A stretch of 51,770 nt of DNA from Hyphomicrobiales bacterium (GCA_012842935.1 DUSC01000121.1:1-51770); one strand, 5' to 3'; shown: positions 17,608 to 26,583, numbered from the stretch's first letter. Numbers and translations: made by a program. Notes: a model not told the origin generated them from the letters alone.

Positions 17608-18621
17608 TCACACTTCGAAGTTCATCATGCTGCGCATCACGAAGATGCCGATCGCCATCCAGACGCCGGAAACCAGCAGGATCAGGTGGCCCGCGCTCGT
17701 GGTGAAGAGCGGCATGATGTAATTGGGACTCGACAGGTAGACGAGGAACGCGACGATGAACGGCAGCGCGCCGATGATCACCGCGGAGGCCTTCGCCTCC
17801 ATGGACAGCGCCTGGATCTTCGCCTTCATCTTCTTGCGATCGCGCAACACGCGCGACAGGTTGCCGAGCGCCTCGGACAGGTTGCCGCCCGCCTGCTGCT
17901 GGATCTGGATGACGATGCCGAAGAAGCCCGCTTCCGGGCAGGGCATCGTCTCGCCCATGCGCATGGCCGCCTCGGGTGTGGAAAGGCCGAGCTGCTGCGC
18001 CTCGACGATCCGGCGGAATTCCGTCCGCACCGGTTCCGGCGATTCGTTGGCGATGAGCCGGATGCCGTCGTTCAGCGGCAGGCCGGACTTCACCGCGCGG
18101 ACGATGATGTCGAGCGCATTGGGGAATTCGTTGAGGAACGCCTTGACGCGCCTGTTGCGGCGGAATGCGACGAACCAGCGCGGCAGGCCGAGCGCGCCGG
18201 CCAGCAACGCTCCCGGGACAACGATCAGCGGCGCGCCGGCGAGGAAGACCAGCGCGGCGAGCACCACGCCGCAGATGGCCGAGATCACGTAGAAGCGCTC
18301 GATACTGACCTGCATGCCGGCCTGGCGGATCTGCACCCTGAGCGGCGCCTTCTTGCTGTTCTGGTCGCGCTGCCGCTGCTTGTTCTCCAGTTCCTTGAGC
18401 GAGTCCTGGACCGACTTGCGCCGCTTCGCGGCTTCGGCCAGGCGATCGCGCGACGCCTTGACCGCGGCGCGGTCGGTGTCGGCACGCTTGATCGTCTCAA
18501 GACGCCTGCCCGCCTTCTTCTCGTCGGCAATGCGGTTGAAGAGCAGCGCATAGGCGACGGCTCCGGCGCTGATGCCGGCCAGGGCGATGATGGCAAGTGT
18601 TTCGTTTTCGAGACCGAACAT
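17608..18621 (-). CDS. tadB: Tad pilus inner-membrane platform protein TadB
   Basis: A 337-residue GspF-domain membrane protein. It begins with a transmembrane helix (LAIIALAGISAGAVAYALLF), followed by a charged cytoplasmic stretch, two central helices (FYVISAICGVVLAALVFLAG) and a GspF domain with FPNALDIIVRAVKSGLPLND. Two C-terminal helices close it. It is the partner of TadC in the pilus platform. It lies between the TadA ATPase gene (24 bp upstream) and tadC (10 bp downstream), the canonical order. Confidence 0.93.
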   Translation of the reverse strand: MFGLENETLAIIALAGISAGAVAYALLFNRIADEKKAGRRLETIKRADTDRAAVKASRDRLAEAAKRRKSVQDSLKELENKQRQRDQNSKKAPLRVQIRQAGMQVSIERFYVISAICGVVLAALVFLAGAPLIVVPGALLAGALGLPRWFVAFRRNRRVKAFLNEFPNALDIIVRAVKSGLPLNDGIRLIANESPEPVRTEFRRIVEAQQLGLSTPEAAMRMGETMPCPEAGFFGIVIQIQQQAGGNLSEALGNLSRVLRDRKKMKAKIQALSMEAKASAVIIGALPFIVAFLVYLSSPNYIMPLFTTSAGHLILLVSGVWMAIGIFVMRSMMNFEV

Positions 18622-18645
18622 GAGACTCCAACCTCAGGCAGGCGG

Positions 18646-20148
18646 TCACTCCACCTGCCGCTCCATCGCCTCGAGAGCATTGGCGAGCCGCTGCTCTTCG
18701 CCGTAGTACCTCGCCCGATCCCAGAAACCCGGCCGTCCGACGCCAGTCGACACGTGCTGCCCGAGGAGGCGGCCGTTCTGGTCTTCGCCCTTGATGTTGT
18801 AGAGAATGAGATCCTGCGTGATGATCACGTCGCCTTCCATGCCGATCACCTCGGTGACGTGCGTAATGCGGCGCGAGCCGTCGCGCAGGCGCGCCGCCTG
18901 GATGATGACGTCGACCGAACCGACGATGATCTCGCGCACGGTCTTCTGCGGCAACGAGTAGCCGCCCATGGCGATCATCGACTCGATGCGGTTCAGACAT
19001 TCTCGCGGCGAGTTCGCGTGGATGGTGCCCATCGAGCCGTCGTGGCCCGTGTTCATCGCCTGCAACAGGTCGAACACCTCGGGTCCGCGCACCTCGCCGA
19101 CGATGATGCGCTCGGGCCGCATGCGCAGGCAGTTCTTGACCAGATCGCGCATCGTCACCTCGCCCTCGCCTTCGAGGTTGGGCGGGCGTGTCTCCAGACG
19201 CACGACATGCGGCTGCTGCAACTGGAGCTCGGCCGAGTCCTCGCAGGTGATGACGCGTTCCTCGCGGTCGACATAGTTGGTCAGGCAGTTGAGCAGCGTG
19301 GTCTTGCCGGAACCGGTACCGCCGGAGATGATGACGTTGCAGCGCACGCGGCCGATGATCTTGAGCACCTCGGCCCCCTCCGGCGAGATGGCTCCGAACT
19401 TCACCAGCTGGTCGAGGGTCAGTTTGTCCTTCTTGAACTTGCGGATGGTGAGCGCCGCGCCGTCGATGGCGAGCGGCGGGGCGATGACGTTGACACGACT
19501 GCCGTCCGGCAGGCGCGCGTCGCAGATCGGCGACGATTCGTCGACCCGGCGGCCGACCTGGCTGACGATGCGCTGGCAGATGTTGAGAAGCTGCTGATTG
19601 TCGCGGAAGCGGATGCCGGTCTGCTCGACCTTGCCGTTGACCTCGATGTAGACGTTCTTCGAGCCGTTCACCATGATGTCGGCGATGTCGTCGCGCGCGA
19701 GAAGCGGCTCGAGCGGGCCGTAACCGAGAACGTCGTTGCAGATATCCTCGAGCAGTTCCTCCTGCTCGGCGATCGACATGGCGAAGTTCTTGATCGCGAT
19801 GATGTCGTTGACGATGTCGCGGATTTCCTCGCGCGCGCTCTCCTGGTCGAGCTTCGCGAGTTGCGAGAGGTCGATCGTGTCGATGAGCGCGGAAAAGACC
19901 TGCGACTTCGTGTCGTAATAACCCTCGCTGCGCTCGCGCTGCGGCTTGCGCGGCGCCTCGGGCTGCGGCGCCATCGGCGGAGCCTCGACGGAGCGCCGCT
20001 GTGCCGCGGGGGCGGCGGGGCGCGGTTCTGCGGGCCGCAACGGATCGACGAGCGCATCGGTCCGCGCGGGCGGAACCGGTGCGGGCGCAGGCGCGCGAAA
20101 CTCAGGCACCCGGCGGTTCCCGTCGTCACTGCCTCTCTTACCGAACAT
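18646..20148 (-). CDS. cpaF: Tad pilus assembly ATPase TadA/CpaF
   Basis: A 500-residue secretion ATPase of the VirB11/GspE superfamily. A Pro/Ala-rich, low-complexity N-terminus (residues about 15-70) precedes the conserved domain. Walker A is GGTGSGKT (residues 276-283). The Asp and His boxes lie in [20 protein letters not shown], and [20 protein letters not shown] with [14 protein letters not shown] completes the core. It powers pilus extension and probably retraction in the cytoplasm. It sits between the TadZ/CpaE gene and tadB. Confidence 0.96.
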   Translation of the reverse strand: MFGKRGSDDGNRRVPEFRAPAPAPVPPARTDALVDPLRPAEPRPAAPAAQRRSVEAPPMAPQPEAPRKPQRERSEGYYDTKSQVFSALIDTIDLSQLAKLDQESAREEIRDIVNDIIAIKNFAMSIAEQEELLEDICNDVLGYGPLEPLLARDDIADIMVNGSKNVYIEVNGKVEQTGIRFRDNQQLLNICQRIVSQVGRRVDESSPICDARLPDGSRVNVIAPPLAIDGAALTIRKFKKDKLTLDQLVKFGAISPEGAEVLKIIGRVRCNVIISGGTGSGKTTLLNCLTNYVDREERVITCEDSAELQLQQPHVVRLETRPPNLEGEGEVTMRDLVKNCLRMRPERIIVGEVRGPEVFDLLQAMNTGHDGSMGTIHANSPRECLNRIESMIAMGGYSLPQKTVREIIVGSVDVIIQAARLRDGSRRITHVTEVIGMEGDVIITQDLILYNIKGEDQNGRLLGQHVSTGVGRPGFWDRARYYGEEQRLANALEAMERQVE

Positions 20149-20170
20149 GGTCGCCCACCGCCGCTCTCTG

Positions 20171-21448
20171 TTACTTCTTCGCGCGCTTCAGCCTGGCGAG
20201 CAGGTCGCCCAGCCCGGACTTCTTCTTCGCCCTCACTTCGCTTCGCCCGGTGAGCACGTGCGCAATCTCCCTGACCGTGTTCACGATGGCGCTCTGCTTG
20301 TCGATTTCGCCGAGCATGCGGCCGTTGTTGGCAGCGTTGCCGAAAAGCTGGGCGTCGAACGGGATCACCGCGAGCGGGGTGAGGCCGAGCGGCTCGGCGA
20401 ATTCCGCGGGCGATATCTCGGGACGCTTGGGCATGCCGACCTGGTTGATGATCAGACGCGGCGGAATGTCGTTCGGCCGGATCTTCTTCAACGTATCGAC
20501 GAGGTTCTTGGCGTTGCGCAGGTTGGCGAGCTCCGGCGTCGCCGTGATGACGATCTCCTCGGCATGCATCAGCGTGGAGCGCGTCCAGCCGGTCCACACA
20601 TGCGGCACGTCGAGCACCACGACCGGCGCGCTGCGCTGGGCGATGTCGATCAGCTGGCTGAAGGCGTCGGCGTCGAAATCGTAGACGCGGTCGAGCGTCG
20701 AGGGAGCCGCGAGCAGGGACAGGTGTTCGGCGCACTGCGCAAGGAGACGATCGAGATAGACCTCGTCGATCCGCTCGGGCGCGAAGACCGCCTCGGCGAT
20801 GCCCTGGGCGGGATCCTGATCGAAATTGATGTTGGCGGTGCCGAAGGCCAGGTCCATGTCGGCCACGACCACTTCGGAATCGAAAAGCGAGGAAACGGCC
20901 CAGGCGACGTTGTGGGAGATCGTCGACGAGCCGACGCCGCCCTTGGCGCCGATGAAGGCGATCGCCTTGCCGATCGGCTCGGCATCCGGATCGACGAATA
21001 TCGCGGAGATGATGCTCACGACGTCGGCCATCGAGACCGGCGCGACGACGTATTCGGAAATGCCCGAGCGGATGAGCTCCCGGTAGAGCCAGACATCGTT
21101 GTAGTGGCCGATGATGACGACCTTGGTGTCGGGATCGCAGGTCTCGGCGAGCTGGCGCAGCGAGTCGAGCAGACGCTTGGGCTCGTTGCGCGATTCGATG
21201 ATGATCAGATTCGGCGTCGGTGCACCCTGGTAATATTCGATCGCGGTTTCGATGCCACCCATGTGGACCTTCAGATGCGCCTTCGACATGCGGCGGTCCT
21301 CGGCCGCGCGCTCGATCGGATTGGCGACGCTCTCGGTCTCGCAGAAAGCCTGGATGGAAATTCGCGGGATCGGGCGGAGCGCACGCAGTGCCGCGACGTC
21401 GTGCTCGATGTCGCTGTCGTGATCGGTATCGTAGGCCAGATTGCTCAT
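20171..21448 (-). CDS. cpaE: Tad pilus localisation protein CpaE/TadZ (MinD-like)
   Basis: A 425-residue protein with a receiver-like N-terminal domain (residues about 60-150, with VVIIGHYNDVWLYRELIRSG) and a MinD/ParA-like ATPase domain. The deviant Walker A reads KGGVGSST (residues 169-176), with Ser where the usual Lys just before the Ser/Thr stands. This is a known feature of many TadZ/CpaE proteins and suggests weak or absent hydrolysis. It positions the pilus machinery at a cell pole in related bacteria. The gene follows cpaD by 25 bp. Confidence 0.92.
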   Translation of the reverse strand: MSNLAYDTDHDSDIEHDVAALRALRPIPRISIQAFCETESVANPIERAAEDRRMSKAHLKVHMGGIETAIEYYQGAPTPNLIIIESRNEPKRLLDSLRQLAETCDPDTKVVIIGHYNDVWLYRELIRSGISEYVVAPVSMADVVSIISAIFVDPDAEPIGKAIAFIGAKGGVGSSTISHNVAWAVSSLFDSEVVVADMDLAFGTANINFDQDPAQGIAEAVFAPERIDEVYLDRLLAQCAEHLSLLAAPSTLDRVYDFDADAFSQLIDIAQRSAPVVVLDVPHVWTGWTRSTLMHAEEIVITATPELANLRNAKNLVDTLKKIRPNDIPPRLIINQVGMPKRPEISPAEFAEPLGLTPLAVIPFDAQLFGNAANNGRMLGEIDKQSAIVNTVREIAHVLTGRSEVRAKKKSGLGDLLARLKRAKK

Positions 21449-21473
21449 CTTCGCGTGCTCCGCTCCGGAGAGA

Positions 21474-22184
21474 CTAGTACTTGACTTCCTGCGTCCACTC
21501 GACGGGCCCGTTCTGCCACTTGTCGATCACGACTCCGCGCCTGCCCGCGTCGATCGACGACGGCTTGCGCGGTCCGAGCAAGTCGGCGGGATTGGCGATC
21601 TGGGCGGCGAGGTTGTTCTGATAGGAACAGCCGAAATTCGCGTAGTGCTTGTTTTCCGCGTTCTCGAGAATGTCGGCCGGCCAGCGGCCGCACTTTCCGG
21701 TCTGCGCCTGGAGCGCCGTGTAGGCGACGCGGATCGGTGCCGCCGTCTCGGACGGATCCGCCTGGTAGTGCGTCACCGCGATACGGCTGTCAGACACACC
21801 GTTAGCCCTCAGTACGGAGACGAAACCGGAAGACGCCTGCGCGGCCGCCACGTCGTTGGCCGAGCCGGACGGCACCATCACGTGCACCACCGGGGCGGCG
21901 CTGCGGTCGTAGCGGTTGAGGAACCCTTCCAGCGCGATCTTCTGCGCCTGCGTCATGCCGCGGTCGCTGCTCGCCACCGGCAGATCGAGCGTCCGCTCCT
22001 TCTCGGCGATCACGATCGGATGGTTCGTCCGATAGTCGTCGGGGATCGAGCCGACCGTGATGCTGTCGCGGTTCGCGCATCCGGCCAGCAGCGCCGCTGC
22101 CGCGACGGCAGCCAGCGGGGCGGCGCGCCAGCGGATCCGGCTCGGTCCGCCAGCGGTGTGATGAGCCTTCATCGGCTTAGACAT
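21474..22184 (-). CDS. cpaD: Tad pilus assembly lipoprotein CpaD
   Basis: A 236-residue lipoprotein with lipobox Cys36 in AALLAGCANRD. The family core follows: DYRTNHPIVIAEKERTLDLP, then ALEGFLNRYDRSAAPVVHVM, then CGRWPADILENAENKHYANFGCSYQNNLA. CpaD belongs to the rhizobial/Caulobacter Tad set and is thought to support the CpaC secretin in the outer membrane. The gene lies 16 bp after cpaC and 25 bp before cpaE. Confidence 0.93.
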   Translation of the reverse strand: MSKPMKAHHTAGGPSRIRWRAAPLAAVAAAALLAGCANRDSITVGSIPDDYRTNHPIVIAEKERTLDLPVASSDRGMTQAQKIALEGFLNRYDRSAAPVVHVMVPSGSANDVAAAQASSGFVSVLRANGVSDSRIAVTHYQADPSETAAPIRVAYTALQAQTGKCGRWPADILENAENKHYANFGCSYQNNLAAQIANPADLLGPRKPSSIDAGRRGVVIDKWQNGPVEWTQEVKY

Positions 22185-22200
22185 GGTGCCCGCTCTCCGA

Positions 22201-23766
22201 TCACTTGTAGATGAAGCCGACGACGCCGTGGTATCGGCCGTCCGGCTTGGTGGTCTTCATCGTCCCGTAGACGCGGTTGACGCGCCCGAGGAACATGCCG
22301 GCGCCGTCGCTCGCGGCATTGAAATTGTCATCGGGCTTCGACAGTTCGCCGCGGGCCACCGGGCGCGCCAGGTATGGCGTGACGATGATCACCAGTTCCG
22401 TCTCGTTGCGGACGAAATCGCGGCTGCGGAACAGCGTGCCGAGCACCGGCACCTTGGCCAAGCCGGGAAGCCCGCCGACCGCCTGCCGGACGTCGTCGCG
22501 AACCAGGCCGGCAATCATCATCGAACCGCCGGACGGCAATTCGACCGTGGTGTCGGCGAGGCGCTTGCGGATCGACAGCATGTTGGTGCCGAGACGCTGG
22601 CCGCCGGCGGAAAGCGAGACAGACCCCTCCGTCGTCGGCTCCGAGACCTGCGTGCGGATCTTCAGGCTTATGCGTCCGGGCGAGAGGACGACGGGCTGGA
22701 ATTCGAGGCCGATGCCATATTCGATTTTCTCGATGTCGTAGGTGAGGCTGCCGTTGTCGCTATCGACGTTCTGCCCGGTGACGAGGTTGAAGTCGCCGCC
22801 CACACGGAATGTCGCCTTCTCGCCGGAGACGGCGGTCAGCGTGGGCTCGGCGAGCGTTTTCATGACGCCCGACTGCTCCATGGCGTTGATGTAGGCGTCG
22901 AGCGCGGAAGTGCCGAGGCTGAGCTGCGACGGCGACAGCGCCTTGCCGAGGCCGGCGATGTTGTCGGAAACGGCGCCCCAGGTGATGCCATTGCTGCCGC
23001 CCGAGCCGACGAGGTTGACGCCGAGCTGCTTCATGACGGAGCGGCTGACCTCGGCGACGGTCACCTTCAAGGTCACCTGGTCCTCGCCAACGATCTGCAG
23101 CAGGTTGACGATCTGGCTGACCCGGCGCTCCTGGTCGGGATTGTTGATGTCGACGCCGCCCGAGGCCGATCCGCCCGCAGCGGTCTGCGAATACTGTCCC
23201 GTCGTCGCTTCGCCGCCCGTGACGAAGATCTGCGCAAGCTGTGCCGCGCGTTGGGCGTCGAGGGGTGTCTCGACGGTGCCGGTCAGCACGACGTTGTCGT
23301 TGAGGAGTTCGACGTGGATCTCGGAGTTCGGGATGAAGCGCTTGAGATAGTCCTCGAGACCGGACACGTCCCGTTCGATCTGCAGGTCCAGGCTGACGAT
23401 CTGCTCGCCGTTCGATCCGAAGACGAAGATGTTGGTCTCGCCGACCGCCTTGCCGAAGAGATAGATGCGTCGGGCCGTGCGCGTCACCGCGTCCGCCACG
23501 GAGGGATTGGCGACGAGGATGTCGTAGGCATCCGCCGGCAGGTCGATGACGACCGACTTGTTAAGACCGAGCTTGATGCGCTGGCTGCCCTTCGTCGAAG
23601 AGCCGATCGTCACGGTGCCGCCGGCAGCGCTCGCGCTGCCGATGCCCGGCAGCGCGTCGATCGCCAGCAGGCCAACGGCCACGACGCCGCTGACAGCCAG
23701 CCTGCACCCGTCCAGCAGAGCCGCCCTGCGGCGCGACACGTGCGGAACCTCTCGCCTTGACCTCAT
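22201..23766 (-). CDS. cpaC: Tad pilus secretin CpaC (RcpA)
   Basis: A 521-residue outer-membrane secretin. A signal peptide is followed by the pilus N-terminal domain (residues about 55-130, with SVVIDLPADAYDILVANPSV and LFGKAVGETNIFVFG). A BON-like segment comes next, then the secretin domain containing LAEPTLTAVSGEKATFRVGG and VTPYLARPV near the C-terminus. It forms the pore for the Flp pilus. Its ATG overlaps the cpaB stop (ATGA). The N-terminal domain has a free-standing relative encoded at 25994-26425. Confidence 0.95.
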   Translation of the reverse strand: MRSRREVPHVSRRRAALLDGCRLAVSGVVAVGLLAIDALPGIGSASAAGGTVTIGSSTKGSQRIKLGLNKSVVIDLPADAYDILVANPSVADAVTRTARRIYLFGKAVGETNIFVFGSNGEQIVSLDLQIERDVSGLEDYLKRFIPNSEIHVELLNDNVVLTGTVETPLDAQRAAQLAQIFVTGGEATTGQYSQTAAGGSASGGVDINNPDQERRVSQIVNLLQIVGEDQVTLKVTVAEVSRSVMKQLGVNLVGSGGSNGITWGAVSDNIAGLGKALSPSQLSLGTSALDAYINAMEQSGVMKTLAEPTLTAVSGEKATFRVGGDFNLVTGQNVDSDNGSLTYDIEKIEYGIGLEFQPVVLSPGRISLKIRTQVSEPTTEGSVSLSAGGQRLGTNMLSIRKRLADTTVELPSGGSMMIAGLVRDDVRQAVGGLPGLAKVPVLGTLFRSRDFVRNETELVIIVTPYLARPVARGELSKPDDNFNAASDGAGMFLGRVNRVYGTMKTTKPDGRYHGVVGFIYK

Positions 23767-24584
23767 TTCCTGGCTCCTACTTCCGTGACTTCGCCCGACT
23801 TGATGAGCCGCACCGTCCCGCGACGCCCGCTCCCGTTGCCCGAGACCAGATAATCGGCCTCCTCGCCCGGTTCTTCCTGAGCGTCCGCGATCGAGCGCAA
23901 CGCCAGGGTGAGGCGGTCGGCCATCTGCTGGGCCACCGTGATGATCTCCGCCTGCTGAGGCGTGAGTTCCAGCGTCGCCGTCTCGCCGACCTTGACCTTC
24001 TTGCCGTCCTCGTCTTCCTGGATCGTCTGGTCGATCGCCAGGACGCGGATGTTCTTGAGGATGGTTTCGGTGATGAAGCCCTCGCCGCCCGAGGCGTTCG
24101 ACGAGCGGCGGGTCATGATGACGTCGACGAAATCATTGGGCAGGATAAAGCCGCCGGCCGACGTGTCGGCCGAGATCTGCGTCGCGATGGCGCGATGGCC
24201 GGCCGGAAGGATGGCGGACATGAAGCTCTGGCCTTCGCCGATGAGTTTGGATCGCCGTACCGGTTCGCCCGAATAGATCGGCACCCGCGCCACTGAACCC
24301 TTCAGCTTTTCGATGGCATCCGGTTCGCTTGCCCGCGTAATGAAGTTCTCGTTGACCCCGGCGGCCGGCCACGACTGCCATTCCAGGGCGTCACCGAGCG
24401 GCGCGCCCATCGGCACGTCGCTGCCCAGCACGAGGACCTCCGTCAGCTGTATGGCGGGCTCCTTGGGACCGGCATCGACGATCACCTGGGGCGGCGTGTT
24501 CGTCGCCATGTTCTTGGCGATGTAGCCGGCACCGCCGGCAGCGGCGACCGCCACGCCCATGATGATCAAACGGGATGCTGCCAT
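23763..24584 (-). CDS. cpaB: Tad pilus assembly protein CpaB (RcpC)
   Basis: A protein of about 273 residues with an N-terminal signal/anchor ([20 protein letters not shown]). A SAF-type domain follows (VLGSDVPMGAPLGDALEWQSW and AILPAGHRAIATQISADTSA), then the RcpC domain with NDFVDVIMTRR. It is periplasmic and works with the secretin. The start is taken at 24584 because GAGG lies 8 nt upstream; an ATG two codons earlier at 24590 is also possible but too close to that site. It begins the cpaB-to-tadC operon and overlaps cpaC by 4 bp. Confidence 0.92.
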   Translation of the reverse strand: MAASRLIIMGVAVAAAGGAGYIAKNMATNTPPQVIVDAGPKEPAIQLTEVLVLGSDVPMGAPLGDALEWQSWPAAGVNENFITRASEPDAIEKLKGSVARVPIYSGEPVRRSKLIGEGQSFMSAILPAGHRAIATQISADTSAGGFILPNDFVDVIMTRRSSNASGGEGFITETILKNIRVLAIDQTIQEDEDGKKVKVGETATLELTPQQAEIITVAQQMADRLTLALRSIADAQEEPGEEADYLVSGNGSGRRGTVRLIKSGEVTEVGARK

Positions 24585-24829
24585 GTCCATGCCCTCGCTC
24601 GGCAATCCACCTAGCCAAGCCGGACATTGCAGGCTCAATCGTCAAATTACGGTTAACGCAATCCTTACGATCGTGATTAATTTAACGTTTATTCAAATGT
24701 GCGGAACGGCCGCGGGCCTGCGGAAACAAGGCGTTTCCGCGCCGCCGGAGACTGCCGTCCGGAGCCGGGCGCGGTCCGCCGGCAGGCACCGGCGCGACCG
24801 CACCGGCGAAGGCCTGTTTCGGCAGATGC
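24585..24829 (-). promoter_or_regulatory. cpaA/cpaB intergenic region with clustered CtrA-like sites
   Basis: The stretch 24640-24700 is markedly AT-richer than its surroundings. It contains three 7-of-8 matches to TTAA-N7-TTAA: TCAA...TTAA at 24642-24656, TTAA...TTTA at 24677-24691 and TTAA...TCAA at 24682-24696, the last two overlapping. It probably carries the promoter for cpaB-tadC. No clear -35/-10 pair is visible. The AT-rich context raises the chance of random matches. Confidence 0.35.
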
Positions 24830-25351
24830 TCAGATTGCGGTGAGCCGCGCCATCGCCCAGATCATGAGCGGCGAGGCCGGATAGACGAGCAGGCCGCCGA
24901 TGCCCAGCGCCACGCCGTAGGGAATGCCGACCTCGGAATCGGCGAAATGGCGGAGGAACACGTTGCGCGACGAATAGACCGCGAGCGGCGACTTGCGAAA
25001 GACGAGGATCGCCACAGTCAGCACGCCACCGACGAAAGCGGTGACGACGAGATACTGGACGAGCGGAATGCCGAAGCCGAACCAGACCGCCGTGGCGGCC
25101 AGCAACTTGGCGTCGCCGCCGCCCATGCCGCCGATGGCAAACAGGGAGAACGTCACGGCGAGCACGCACAGGCCCGCGGCGAGATGCCAGCCGAACGCAG
25201 CCCAGTCCATCCCGGTCATCGGCGCAATGGCCGCGAAGGCGACCACCAGGATCACCGAGACCCGGTTGGCGATGGTCATGGATAGGGTGTCGGAGATGGC
25301 GGCGAACGCCATGCAGAAGGGGAAGATGACGAATATCGCGGCTTCGAGCAT
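24830..25351 (-). CDS. cpaA: Tad prepilin peptidase CpaA/TadV
   Basis: A 173-residue A24-family aspartic membrane peptidase with about six hydrophobic segments. The catalytic aspartates are Asp21 in AAISDTLSM and Asp80 in the GxGD-type motif MGGGDAKLL. It cleaves the leader of Flp pilin and the TadE/TadF pseudopilins at the cytoplasmic membrane face. It is the short CpaA form without an N-methylase domain. The start at 25351 has GGGGA upstream; an in-frame Met at 25408 would add a polar extension. It lies downstream of flp behind a hairpin. Confidence 0.92.
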   Translation of the reverse strand: MLEAAIFVIFPFCMAFAAISDTLSMTIANRVSVILVVAFAAIAPMTGMDWAAFGWHLAAGLCVLAVTFSLFAIGGMGGGDAKLLAATAVWFGFGIPLVQYLVVTAFVGGVLTVAILVFRKSPLAVYSSRNVFLRHFADSEVGIPYGVALGIGGLLVYPASPLMIWAMARLTAI

Positions 25352-25442
25352 GGCTGTCCCCGTCAACGGATTGCAGGCGAACGATCCTACGCGCGGGCGC
25401 TTAATCAAGCGTGAAGCGGCGAGGGCCTGCCCCAGACGAAGA

Positions 25443-25464
25443 GAGCCGCCCCTTGGGGCGGCTC
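25443..25464 (-). terminator. Hairpin after flp, likely terminator or attenuator before cpaA
   Basis: A perfect GAGCCGCCCC / GGGGCGGCTC stem with a two-base TT spacer lies 29 bp after the flp stop and 91 bp before the cpaA start. On the minus strand it is followed by TCTTCGT, a weak U-rich tail. It could let pilin mRNA greatly exceed the downstream cpa mRNA. Confidence 0.7.
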
Positions 25465-25493
25465 CCGAAAGCTTCGGCCGAGGCCAGGCGGTA

Positions 25494-25670
25494 TCAGTTG
25501 ACGCTGTTTTCGAGCGTCGAGCCGATCGCCATGAACTGGTTGTTGATCGAGTTGCCGAGCGCGCCGGCGCCGACCATGATGGCGAGGGCGATGAGGGCGG
25601 CGATCAGACCGTATTCGATCGCGGTCGCGCCGGACTCGTCCTTCACGAAGCGTGCAAAAAGCTTGGACAT
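25494..25670 (-). CDS. flp: Flp-type pilin, major Tad pilus subunit
   Basis: A 58-residue prepilin. A short basic leader, MSKLFARFVKDESG, ends at Gly14, followed by ATAIEYGLIAALIALAIMVG. The expected cleavage is after Gly14, with Glu and Tyr at mature positions 5 and 6, the Flp signature. One hydrophobic helix and a short polar C-terminus complete it. The start at 25670 has GGAG at good spacing; an in-frame Met at 25766 would add an unlikely N-terminus. It is first in the minus-strand pilus cluster and upstream of its own hairpin. Confidence 0.95.
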   Translation of the reverse strand: MSKLFARFVKDESGATAIEYGLIAALIALAIMVGAGALGNSINNQFMAIGSTLENSVN

Positions 25671-25993
25671 TCGAGAGCTCCTACTCCACGTGTTACAGCA
25701 CTTCCGTCGAAATTCTTCTGCATCGATCGGATGTCCGGACATTACGAGGAAGGCCTTTCGATGCACTTAAGAAACACCCTTACCGATTCCTTTCACGACT
25801 GAGCCTATCCGTGTGGTTAATCGCCCGCTAAGCCGGCGGGGGCGCCGATTCCGTCGTCAGCTCGCCGCGGCGGCCGACGACGTGCAGTGCGGGGCGACGG
25901 GGCGGTGAACAGGCGCTCCCGGCGCTTAACCGTTGGTTCACCAATCCCGTTCATATTCGCTTCAGAGAGCTTCCGTTCCCGGAGAATGAGCGA
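25671..25993. promoter_or_regulatory. Divergent flp / pilus N-domain gene intergenic region with CtrA-like and GANTC sites
   Basis: This 323-bp spacer must carry promoters for flp (minus) and the plus-strand pilus genes. It contains two 7-of-8 CtrA-like sites, TTAA...CTAA at 25817-25831 and TTAA...TTCA at 25926-25940, and two GATTC (GANTC) sites at 25785 and 25847. The plus-strand gene has a GGAG ribosome site 9 bases before its ATG. No near-consensus -35/-10 pair was found and no conserved ORF was recognised. Confidence 0.4.
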
Positions 25994-26425
25994 ATGGCGC
26001 GTCATCACATAGCCTCGTGGGCCAGCAGCGTCCTTGCGGTCGCCGGCGCGCTCTACGCAACCACCGCGGCCTCGGGCGGCGCCGGGATCGAGGTCCTGAT
26101 GAACCAGGCCAAGATCGTCAAGATCGCGCGCCCGGCCGACACGATCGTGATCGGCAATCCGATGATCGCCGACGCCTCGGTGCAGGACGCGACGACCATC
26201 GTGCTCACCGGCAAGGGGTTCGGCGTCACCAACCTCGTCATCCTCGACTCCGACGGAAGTCCGATCGTCGACGAGCAGGTCGTCGTGTCCAGGCACGATC
26301 CGCAGTCGGTGCGCGTCTACCGGCGATCGGAGATCCAGACCCTGTCGTGCACGCCATACTGCGAGAGCTCGTACAAGAGCGATGCGGAGCGCACGTCGGA
26401 AGCGGAGATGAGCGCCGGCCAGTAG
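25994..26425 (+). CDS. Free-standing secretin N-terminal (pilus N-domain) protein
   Basis: A 143-residue exported protein. After a signal peptide (residues about 1-30) comes a domain that closely resembles the N-domain of the CpaC encoded nearby. Both share a PAD...I.NP.IADA pattern and LxGKxxGxTNxxxxxxxG. This matches the T2SS/T3SS pilus N-terminal domain family. A tail with Cys119 and Cys123 (CTPYC) and an acidic, Ser-rich end follows; there is no secretin domain. It presumably docks with or modulates the CpaC secretin in the periplasm (inference). It is transcribed away from flp and precedes two pseudopilin genes. Confidence 0.85.
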   Translation: MARHHIASWASSVLAVAGALYATTAASGGAGIEVLMNQAKIVKIARPADTIVIGNPMIADASVQDATTIVLTGKGFGVTNLVILDSDGSPIVDEQVVVSRHDPQSVRVYRRSEIQTLSCTPYCESSYKSDAERTSEAEMSAGQ

Positions 26426-26471
26426 GCAGGGGACCGAGTCCGAGGTTGGTCGCGGACGCCCCGGCGAGGGT

Positions 26472-26486
26472 TTAACGAAGCCTTAC
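26472..26486. promoter_or_regulatory. CtrA-like site upstream of the TadE-like gene
   Basis: TTAACGAAGCCTTAC matches TTAA-N7-TTAA at 7 of 8 fixed positions. It lies in the 158-bp gap (26426-26583) between the N-domain gene and the TadE-like gene. The rest of that gap shows no clear promoter. The call is by motif only. Confidence 0.3.
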
Positions 26487-26583
26487 CGGGCCGCATAAAA
26501 TCCGAGGCGTCGCCCACACCGGGTTTCAACGGGTTTCGGCTAGGCTCCTGTCGATTGCGCAACAGGGGCATTGCGGAACCGCC

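Noticed and set aside
17347-20253. A 968-codon open frame on the plus strand opposite tadC, tadB and cpaF
   Set aside because: It is antisense to three well-supported genes and its translation is low-complexity (His, Asp, Arg-rich) with no recognisable domain. Long antisense frames are expected with strong GC3 codon bias.
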